A stretch of 64,000 nt of DNA from GWE2-40-63 sp050179685 (GTDB lineage: Bacteria; Bacteroidota; Bacteroidia; Bacteroidales; SZUA-534), in NCBI GenBank assembly GCA_050179685.1, contig JBFXEW010000002.1, positions 1 to 64,000 of the forward strand. Reading direction: 5' to 3'. Made by a program: the position numbers and the translations under genes. The notes beneath the pieces are model-generated. The model had not been told where the DNA came from and did no database searches. It saw only the letters and a list, made by a program, of their open reading frames with translations. This document shows positions 18,010 to 24,958 of this stretch, piece after piece (the stretch's first letter is position 1; the number at the start of each line of letters is the position of its first letter).

Positions 18010-21000
18010 TTAAAACTGAAAATTCACACCAAACATATACACACGGGGTCTTGGATAAATATTGTTATCGATACCGTTGTTTACTTCGGGATCGAGCCCT
18101 TTGTATTTGGTTATAACAAAAGCATTGTTAACTGTAGCTGAAAGTCCAAGATTTACTTTGCTACCAGCTAACTCTTTGAATACATAGCTTAACATGATGT
18201 TATCCATCCTGAAAAAAGTTCCATTGGAAATGTAATAATCACTCCAATACTGAGGAATTCTGAAATTCACATCGAGGCCATCGCGGGTAATGTTTGCAAT
18301 ATATGGCCCTTCAGGACGATATAGACGGCTTAATTCACCATTGTTTGAACTCACGTTATTATAGACGTAATTGTTGAATTGAGCCCTTCCCGAAAAACTA
18401 AAAGTAAAATCCTTATAGCTTAACGATGAATTTATACCAAAATAAAAGTTGGGATGGGGATCTTTATAGATGTATTTATCTTTATCGTTGAATTCGCCAT
18501 CGTTACTTAAATCGGTGTATAATCCTTCAACAGGGTTCCCTGCTTCGTCGTAAATTTGTTCATAAACAAGGAATGAATTGGCTGAATGTCCAACACTGTG
18601 TATTTGGATGTTATTACCCACTCCTCCGGCTATTCCACCGGTTGGTACTCCCAGGTAATCGGGATTTGAAAATTCGGTAAGCCGGGTAATTTCGTTCTTA
18701 TTATAAGTACAGTTAAATCCAACTTCCCAAAACAAATCGGCTGTTGAAATAATACGCGAAACAATATTAAACTCAACTCCTTTGTTGGTTAAGTCGCCCA
18801 CATTGGTAACCAGGCGGTTTGTGAAGTTCGTACCACCAGGAATCGGAACTTCGTTAATCAAATCGATTGATTTTTTGGAATAAAAATCGAGTGAACCGGT
18901 AAATTTATCGTTTAAGAAACCATAATCAAAACCAAGGTTCATGGTAGATGTTTCTTCCCATTTTATGTTCTCATCATATCCGCCCGGACGATATCCCCGG
19001 TAAAAGGCATCGCCAAACTGATACGAAGCGGTTGGTGTACTTAAAAAATAATTGGGCTGATAGGGATAATCGCTACTTGTAATTTCCTGCTGTCCGGTAA
19101 CTCCCCAGCCGGCACGAAGTTTTAAGTTGTTTATAAAAGTTGCATTGTTCATAAACGATTCTTTGGTAATATTCCAGGCAAAGGCCACCGATGGGAATAA
19201 TCCGGAACGGTTTTCAGGTGAAAACCTTGAAGAATAGTCGTTACGCAAAGTAACTGTTAACATATAGCGATCTTTAAACTTCAGGTTCGTACGACCAAAA
19301 TACGACAACAAATAATTTTCAGTCTGGAACATGTCGTAAGCTACTATGGTATCTGTTTCAGTAGCAACTCCACCGTTTGTTAAATATTTAGAAAAATTTG
19401 TACTGTTTCGATAAAACGACTGATAAGAATAACCTCCCTGTACATCAAAAAACAAATCGAGCGATTCAATATCTTTTGCATACTGCAAATAAAAATCCAA
19501 CAATTTATTTTCTTTTTCCTGAGTATATTCCGAGTAGTAACCGGCCAATTCTCCATTTTTTTGCCATGAAGCAGCCGTATCTACAGTAATAGTACCATCA
19601 CTATTCGATTTATCGATACCTATATTTAAATTGGCTCGTAATTCAGGTAAAAAATGGAATTTATAATCAATTTGAGCATTTCCTGTAAAACGGCTTACCT
19701 CAGAAACATCATCACGAAGTTCCAACATAGCTACCGGATTACGGGTAGCCTGCCCTTTAACGGTTCCATCCTCATTTAACCAGGTAAAAAACGAACCATC
19801 GGCATTATATACCGGCTTGGTTGGGTCCATTTGAATGGCGGCCCCTATAGCGCCCTCGTCAGCAAATTTGCTATTGGTAGCTGAACCTTTTGCGTTCAAA
19901 TTAAGTTTTAGGTAATCATCAAAAAACGATGGATTCAAGCTGGCATTAAACGACATCCGGTCAAGAGTTCCCGTTTTCAGGGTTCCCTCCTGAGAAAAAT
20001 ACCCTCCACTAACGCGATAAGGAACATTGGCCACAGCACCTGAAGCACTCAGGTTATGATCAGTTCCCATAGCTGTTTGAAAAATCTCGTCCTGCCAGTT
20101 GGTATTTTCTGTTCCCAAATGCTGGGTAATTAGTGATGGATTATTAAAAGTGCTGGCATAATTGCTTACAGCATCGGTAAACTCGCCACCATTCAGCACA
20201 TCCACTTTTTTAGTATTTTGGAAAATTGATACCGAACCCTGATAATCAATCTTCAGCGGTTGACCTATTTTTCCTTTTTTAGTAGTAAGAATTATTACTC
20301 CATTCGAAGCACGTGAACCATAAATAGCTGTAGCCGAAGCATCTTTCAAAATGGTCATCGATTCAATATCATTTGGGTTGATTGATGACAATGGATTCGC
20401 CAAACCACTAATTCCACTATTATCAATCGGCACACCATCAATCACAATAAGTGGATCATTACTGGCATTCAGCGAGGCTCCTCCCCGGATACGGATAGTT
20501 TGTCCGGAACCCGGTGCTCCTCCACCTGAAGTTATCTGAACCCCGGCAACTTTTCCGGTAATCAGTTGGTCGGGTGTTGAAATAGCTCCTTTGTTAAAAT
20601 CGTCGCTGCTAATGGCTACTACTGAACCCGTAGCATCTTCTTTTTTAACGGTACCATAACCAATCACAACCAATTCATCCAGGGTAGCAATATCCTCAAT
20701 CAGGGTAAAATTCACCGTTGCGGTTTGCCCTTCCTGAACAGTAACTACTACTTCCTGAGCTGCAAACCCAATAAATGATGCTACCAAAGTTTGCTGCCCC
20801 GCATTAATTTTAGGAATCAGGTAATTACCCTCAATATCGGTAATGGTTCCTGTAGTAGTTCCTTTAATGACAACGTTTGCACCTATTAAAGGCAAACCCT
20901 TGCCATCTACAATCTTTCCTTTTACACTTCCACTTTGAGCTAATGCCAAAGTTGTAGTGGCCAGAAATACTGTTACAATTAAAAGTATTTTTCTTACCAT
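18010..21000 (-). CDS. SusC/RagA TonB-dependent outer-membrane importer (locus 2)
   Basis: 996 residues. Signal peptide ends LALAQ; regulatory-like beta domain (GKIVDGKGLPLIGANVVIKG); TonB-box region DELVVIGYGTVKKED; plug motifs IRIRGGASLNASNDPLIVIDG and SRASNGVIILTTKKG; barrel to the C-terminal FGVNFQF. The N-terminal 110 residues are very similar to those of the locus 1 SusC, while the barrels differ more, pointing to duplication followed by divergence of specificity. First gene of susC2-susD2-susE2; bipartite operator and -7 element upstream match those of susC1. Confidence 0.95.
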   Translation of the reverse strand: MVRKILLIVTVFLATTTLALAQSGSVKGKIVDGKGLPLIGANVVIKGTTTGTITDIEGNYLIPKINAGQQTLVASFIGFAAQEVVVTVQEGQTATVNFTLIEDIATLDELVVIGYGTVKKEDATGSVVAISSDDFNKGAISTPDQLITGKVAGVQITSGGGAPGSGQTIRIRGGASLNASNDPLIVIDGVPIDNSGISGLANPLSSINPNDIESMTILKDASATAIYGSRASNGVIILTTKKGKIGQPLKIDYQGSVSIFQNTKKVDVLNGGEFTDAVSNYASTFNNPSLITQHLGTENTNWQDEIFQTAMGTDHNLSASGAVANVPYRVSGGYFSQEGTLKTGTLDRMSFNASLNPSFFDDYLKLNLNAKGSATNSKFADEGAIGAAIQMDPTKPVYNADGSFFTWLNEDGTVKGQATRNPVAMLELRDDVSEVSRFTGNAQIDYKFHFLPELRANLNIGIDKSNSDGTITVDTAASWQKNGELAGYYSEYTQEKENKLLDFYLQYAKDIESLDLFFDVQGGYSYQSFYRNSTNFSKYLTNGGVATETDTIVAYDMFQTENYLLSYFGRTNLKFKDRYMLTVTLRNDYSSRFSPENRSGLFPSVAFAWNITKESFMNNATFINNLKLRAGWGVTGQQEITSSDYPYQPNYFLSTPTASYQFGDAFYRGYRPGGYDENIKWEETSTMNLGFDYGFLNDKFTGSLDFYSKKSIDLINEVPIPGGTNFTNRLVTNVGDLTNKGVEFNIVSRIISTADLFWEVGFNCTYNKNEITRLTEFSNPDYLGVPTGGIAGGVGNNIQIHSVGHSANSFLVYEQIYDEAGNPVEGLYTDLSNDGEFNDKDKYIYKDPHPNFYFGINSSLSYKDFTFSFSGRAQFNNYVYNNVSSNNGELSRLYRPEGPYIANITRDGLDVNFRIPQYWSDYYISNGTFFRMDNIMLSYVFKELAGSKVNLGLSATVNNAFVITKYKGLDPEVNNGIDNNIYPRPRVYMFGVNFQF

Positions 21001-21073
21001 AACTTTTAGTTTAGTTGAATAAATGAGTTTGTTTGTGTCTTACCTAATTTAAGCTAAATATATTTTTACGAAT

Positions 21074-21081
21074 CAAATTTA
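21074..21081 (-). promoter_or_regulatory. -7 element of the susC2 operon
   Basis: Reads TAAATTTG on the minus strand, a full TAnnTTTG match, ending 59.5 bp from the palindrome centre at 21140.5. Leader to the ATG is 73 nt. The expected -33 position reads GAAC, not TTTG. Confidence 0.65.
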
Positions 21082-21133
21082 GTACACATTCATATATAAT
21101 GTTCATTCGTATTTCAATCAAAAACAGCACAAT

Positions 21134-21168
21134 CGTTTCCGCAAACGGTTGTTTATGTTGAATAACAT
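21134..21168. promoter_or_regulatory. Bipartite operator upstream of susC2 (and divergent to lacI)
   Basis: The first palindrome, CGTTTCCGCAAACG (21134-21147, centre 21140.5), has one mismatch. The second, ATGTT-GAAT-AACAT (21155-21168, centre 21161.5), is perfect. Spacing is 21 bp. The site lies between divergent susC2 and the lacI-type gene, about 180 bp from the latter, so it could also mediate autoregulation. Confidence 0.75.
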
Positions 21169-21316
21169 GTTTTCAACCCAAAGACTTCTATTTTATAAAT
21201 TACCCCTAAAGTTACAATAATGTTTCAATAGATTGATTACCAAGCCCTGATTTTTTTCAACTACAACAAATGGTGAATAAATTGGGAATTTCGCGCGGCT
21301 GACCCGTCTAAAATGT

Positions 21317-21324
21317 TAAATTTG
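21317..21324 (+). promoter_or_regulatory. -7 element of the LacI-family gene
   Basis: TAAATTTG matches TAnnTTTG, 22 bp before the ATG at 21347. No good -33 at standard spacing. Confidence 0.4.
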
Positions 21325-21346
21325 TCAAAACAATCCACCAATTAAC

Positions 21347-22366
21347 ATGGAGCATAAAGGTCAAATCACCATCAAAGATATAGCCCGCGAGCTGGGAATT
21401 TCGCCATCAACGGTTTCAAGGGCACTCAAAAACCACCCCGATATCAGCACAAAAACCAAAGAGTTGGTTCATGGGCTGGCTAAAAAGTACAACTACAAAC
21501 CCAATGCGGTTGCCTTATCGCTCCGGAGCAGCAAAACGCACATGATTGGCGTAATAATTCCCAAAGTTGTACACTTTTTTTTCTCTTCGGTAATTAGTGG
21601 CATTGAACATGTTGCCAACGAGCTGGGTTACAATGTAATGATTTGTCAAAGCGACGAAAACGAAGATCGCGAAATTACCAGCATCCAATCATTAACGTCG
21701 GCAAGGGTTGACGGAATATTAGCCTCGGTATCGAAAGACACCACCGACTTTATCCATTACAAGGAATTACTCGACAACAACATTCCCCTGGTGTTTTTCG
21801 ACAGAGCTATTGCCGAACTTAAAACCGATAAGGTGGTAATCGACGATGTGGACGGAGCTTTTATTGCTACCGAGCACCTGATACTAAAAGGATGTAAAAA
21901 AATTATTCATCTGGCGGCTCCTCAAAACCTACTGATTGGGCAACGACGCAAAGAGGGTTACTTAAAAGCACTAAAAAAATACGATATTCCGGTTGATGAA
22001 AACCTGATTTACAAATGCGACAGCCGTGAAGAAGCGCTGGTTGTAATGCGTGAAATTTATGAATCGGGCATTCGCCCCGATGGTGTTTTTGCAGTAAACG
22101 ATCTTACTGCATCCGGAGTTTTAAAAGTTGTTAAACAATTTGGTTATTCAGTACCCCACGATGTTAAAGTAGTGGGATTTTCTGATGGATTTGTGGCTAC
22201 AGTTACTGATCCTACGCTAACCACCATCGACCAACATGGCTTTGAAATGGGCAAACAGGCCGCTCAGTTGTTGTTAGACCGCATCAACAAAACCATCGAT
22301 AACTATTCACCTATTACCAAAGTTATCCCAACCAACCTTATTGTTCGGGAATCAACCGGCGATTAA
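21347..22366 (+). CDS. LacI-family transcriptional regulator of the alpha-glucan locus
   Basis: 339 residues. N-terminal HTH ITIKDIARELGISPSTVSRA (residues about 7-26), then the LacI hinge region NAVALSLRSSKT, whose Leu normally inserts into the central CG step of the operator. A periplasmic-binding-like sensor domain (about 60-335) follows, with VDGILASVSK and the C-terminal dimer part TTIDQHGFEMGKQAAQLLLDR. It sits between the sus operons and the maltose-catabolic operon. Three CG-centred palindromes in the window are good candidate sites. In Bacteroidota, LacI-type proteins often govern sugar loci; whether this one activates or represses, and its effector (maltose or a phosphate ester), are not visible. 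Confidence 0.92.
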   Translation: MEHKGQITIKDIARELGISPSTVSRALKNHPDISTKTKELVHGLAKKYNYKPNAVALSLRSSKTHMIGVIIPKVVHFFFSSVISGIEHVANELGYNVMICQSDENEDREITSIQSLTSARVDGILASVSKDTTDFIHYKELLDNNIPLVFFDRAIAELKTDKVVIDDVDGAFIATEHLILKGCKKIIHLAAPQNLLIGQRRKEGYLKALKKYDIPVDENLIYKCDSREEALVVMREIYESGIRPDGVFAVNDLTASGVLKVVKQFGYSVPHDVKVVGFSDGFVATVTDPTLTTIDQHGFEMGKQAAQLLLDRINKTIDNYSPITKVIPTNLIVRESTGD

Positions 22367-22761
22367 GCTACTTTAAAACTAAAGAACAGCAAATCTTCGC
22401 AATCGTTTTAAATACCATGCACAAAGGTTTTTGGCGATTTCGCGAACATTTTTTTTGTGCCGGTTTTATTTTTTCCTTTAATTTGCGTTGTCTTACCTTT
22501 TTTAAGCATGATTATTATAGTAGCGCATCACTAATCATGTATTAACACTTTTATACTTTGTATGAAACAACTTTGATTAATATCAAGGACAAAAGTTGGA
22601 GAAGTCAACTAAAGTTGTGTGATTTCTGCTCCTATGTTCCAGTATTAATTAAAGGGTTAAAAATTAAAAACAAACCAGATTTAGTCTTTCTGTTTCAATC
22701 AAGCATGAAGTAAATTTGGAAGTGTGACAAAAACTAAAGCATAATCGCAAATAGTAAACAG
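22367..22761. other. 395-bp intergenic region with nested inverted repeats
   Basis: No gene is seen here. At 22567-22618 three inverted repeats nest like a three-way junction: outer ACAACTTT (22567-22574)/AAAGTTGT (22611-22618), inner TTGAT-TAAT-ATCAA (22573-22586), and inner AGTTG (22594-22598)/CAACT (22606-22610). Downstream lies a promoter-like pair (22687-22718). The structure would be upstream of that promoter, so it could be a protein-binding region or, if transcription starts earlier, an RNA fold. A near-half copy of the sus operator, GCAATCGTTTT (about 22399), was also noticed but is weak. Confidence 0.4.
22687..22718 (+). promoter_or_regulatory. Promoter of the MFS-pgmB-GH65 operon
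   Basis: TTTC (22687-22690), 20 bp, then TAAATTTG (22711-22718). The -7 is a full consensus match and the -33 is one base off TTTG. The -7 ends 43 bp before the MFS start. Confidence 0.5.
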
Positions 22762-24111
22762 ATGAAAAAACAACCCAAATTAAATTTTTGGCAAATCTGG
22801 AATGTAAGTTTCGGATTTTTAGGTATCCAAATGGGCTTTGCCTTACAAAGTGCAAACGTAAGCCGGATACTTTCGAATTTAGGTGCCGATTTGCACCATC
22901 TGTCGTTATTCTGGCTTGCTGCCCCTGTGATGGGACTAATTGTTCAGCCAATTGTGGGTTCAGCCAGCGACAGAACATGGAACCGCTTTGGACGCAGAGG
23001 TCCTTATTTGTTGGGTGGAGCTATTGTGGCAGCATTTGCCATGTTTTTGATGCCTAATGCCGGAATGTTTATAAAGTTTTTGCCACCTTTAATTTTTGGG
23101 GCCATTATGTTTGCTCTAATGGACGGCTCATTTAACATTACCATGCAACCTTTCAGGGCTTTGGTGGCCGATATGGTTCCTTCGGAACAACGAACGCTGG
23201 GTTATTCCATTCAAAGTTTTTTAATCAATACCGGTGCAGTTTTGGGATCCATACTTCCCTTTTTACTTACCAATGTATTGAATGTTCAAAATACAGCTCC
23301 TGACGGTGAAGTTCCGGCATCAGTAATCTGGTCGTTTTATATTGGAGGATCGATGTTGCTGTTATCAGTAATCTGGACAGTTTTCAGAACCAAAGAATAC
23401 CCACCCGAAGAATACGCTTCGTATAAAGGCCTGGAACAAAATACTCCGGCCGATCCAAGATACAAAGGAATCCTGGGATTCTTTCGCTTGGTTGCCGATG
23501 CTCCAAAAACCATGTACCAATTGGCCATTGTTCAGTTCTTTTCATGGTTTGCCTTGTATTTAATGTGGGTTTACACCACATCGGCTGTAGCACAGCATGT
23601 TTGGGGTTGCCCGGTCGACGACAAATCGTCGGCAGCATTTCAGGAAGCAGGAAACTGGGTTGGACTTTTATTTGGAGCCTATAGTCTATTTGCAGCTATT
23701 TTTTCCATTGTTATGCCGCGCATAGCAAATAAATTTGGAAGAAAAACAACTTATTCGCTGGCGCTTATTGCCGGAGGAATTGGATACATTGCCATGTTTT
23801 TTATTACCAATCAATACCTGCTCTTTATCCCGATGATTGGTGTGGGAATTGCCTGGGCCGGAATTTTAGCCATGCCTTACGCCATTCTATCCGACTCGGT
23901 ACCATCAGACAAAATGGGTGTTTACATGGGAATCTTCAACTTTACCATTGCCGGACCTCAGATAGTTAGCGGTTTTATTGCCGGAGCCATCCTAAAACAT
24001 TTTTTCAACGAACAAGCCATATTTATCCTGGTACTTTGTGGTGTTTTAATGATTTTAGGAGCTATATCGGTAGGCTTTGTTAAACCAAGCCTGCAAGTTG
24101 AAAACAACTAA
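22762..24111 (+). CDS. MFS sugar transporter (probable maltose uptake)
   Basis: 449 residues with about 12 hydrophobic segments. The N-terminal part FWQIWNVSFGFLGIQMGFAL and the loop SDRTWNRFGRRGPYLLGG (the MFS signature between TM2 and TM3) resemble the SLC45-like sugar/proton symporters frequently found beside maltose phosphorylases. It would sit in the inner membrane and bring maltose or short maltodextrins from the periplasm to the cytoplasm. It starts the operon with pgmB (54 bp downstream) and GH65, and this context supports the substrate assignment; the sequence alone shows only MFS. Confidence 0.88.
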   Translation: MKKQPKLNFWQIWNVSFGFLGIQMGFALQSANVSRILSNLGADLHHLSLFWLAAPVMGLIVQPIVGSASDRTWNRFGRRGPYLLGGAIVAAFAMFLMPNAGMFIKFLPPLIFGAIMFALMDGSFNITMQPFRALVADMVPSEQRTLGYSIQSFLINTGAVLGSILPFLLTNVLNVQNTAPDGEVPASVIWSFYIGGSMLLLSVIWTVFRTKEYPPEEYASYKGLEQNTPADPRYKGILGFFRLVADAPKTMYQLAIVQFFSWFALYLMWVYTTSAVAQHVWGCPVDDKSSAAFQEAGNWVGLLFGAYSLFAAIFSIVMPRIANKFGRKTTYSLALIAGGIGYIAMFFITNQYLLFIPMIGVGIAWAGILAMPYAILSDSVPSDKMGVYMGIFNFTIAGPQIVSGFIAGAILKHFFNEQAIFILVLCGVLMILGAISVGFVKPSLQVENN

Positions 24112-24165
24112 GCATACAACTGAAATAAAAGAAACTTACAAATAAATTAAAAAAGAGATTATTAG

Positions 24166-24813
24166 ATGGGAACGATTCGTGCTTGTATTTTTGATTTAGA
24201 CGGAGTGGTAGTCGATACCGCAAAATATCATTACCAGGCCTGGAAACGCTTAGCTCAGGAAATGGGCTTCGATTTCACGCCTGAAGACAACGAAAAACTT
24301 AAAGGCGTGAGCCGAATGGATTCGTTAAACATTCTTTTAAGTATTGGTGGAATTAAAATTAGCGAAGAAGAAAAGCATCAACTGGCCGAAAAAAAGAACA
24401 ATTGGTACAAAGAATACATCGATACCATGACACCCGAAGAGGTTTTACCCGGAGTGGTCAACTTTTTTGAAGAACTAAAACTGCATCGAATTAAAATGGC
24501 TTTGGGTTCTGCCAGTAAGAACGCGCAGTCAATTCTCGAAAAAACAAATTTAAGTCATTGGTTCGATGCCATTATTGACGGAACAAAAACACAAGAGGCC
24601 AAACCCAATCCTGAAGTTTTTCTTTTGGGAGCCAGGGAATTGGGAATAGAGCCAAAATATTGTGCGGTTTTTGAAGATGCCGAAGCGGGTGTAGTAGCCG
24701 CATTAAATGCAAACATGTATTGTATAGGTGTAGGTTCACCTCAGGTGCTTAATAAAGCCCACCAGGTTATACCCGGCCTATTCGATATGAACATGGCAAA
24801 ATTAAATATTTAA
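24166..24813 (+). CDS. pgmB: Beta-phosphoglucomutase
   Basis: 215 residues, HAD superfamily. Motif I FDLDGVVVDTAKYHYQAW carries the nucleophile Asp and the acid/base Asp two residues later; the cap contains KLKGVSRMDSLNILL; motif II LGSASKNA; the Lys of motif III and motif IV EDAEAGVVAA follow. It interconverts beta-glucose 1-phosphate and glucose 6-phosphate. This is the exact product of the inverting GH65 phosphorylase encoded next, so the pair forms a cytosolic maltose phosphorolysis route. Length and motifs are standard for the family. Confidence 0.93.
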   Translation: MGTIRACIFDLDGVVVDTAKYHYQAWKRLAQEMGFDFTPEDNEKLKGVSRMDSLNILLSIGGIKISEEEKHQLAEKKNNWYKEYIDTMTPEEVLPGVVNFFEELKLHRIKMALGSASKNAQSILEKTNLSHWFDAIIDGTKTQEAKPNPEVFLLGARELGIEPKYCAVFEDAEAGVVAALNANMYCIGVGSPQVLNKAHQVIPGLFDMNMAKLNI

Positions 24814-24820
24814 CAGACTT

Positions 24821-24892
24821 TGGGGAGCAACTACTCACGAAATATTTATTTCATGGGTTTTATTGGGGGATAAGTGTTGCTCCCCACTTTTA
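24821..24892 (+). terminator. Long hairpin between pgmB and GH65 (possible attenuator)
   Basis: TGGGGAGCAAC (24821-24831) is the exact reverse complement of GTTGCTCCCCA (24876-24886). The 44-nt loop contains a smaller GAAAT-ATTT-ATTTC hairpin. CTTTT follows. In the middle of an operon-like cluster it could give partial termination or mark mRNA processing; whether it separates two transcription units is unknown. Confidence 0.5.
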
Positions 24893-24958
24893 ATAAAAAT
24901 TTACATGGGTAATGGTGGCCAATTTTAAAAAAGACCTTACCATAAAACAAATACCTAC

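Noticed and set aside
22399..22412. GCAATCGTTTT as an operator before the MFS gene
   Set aside because: Matches one arm only and lacks the symmetric partner and the 21-bp companion.
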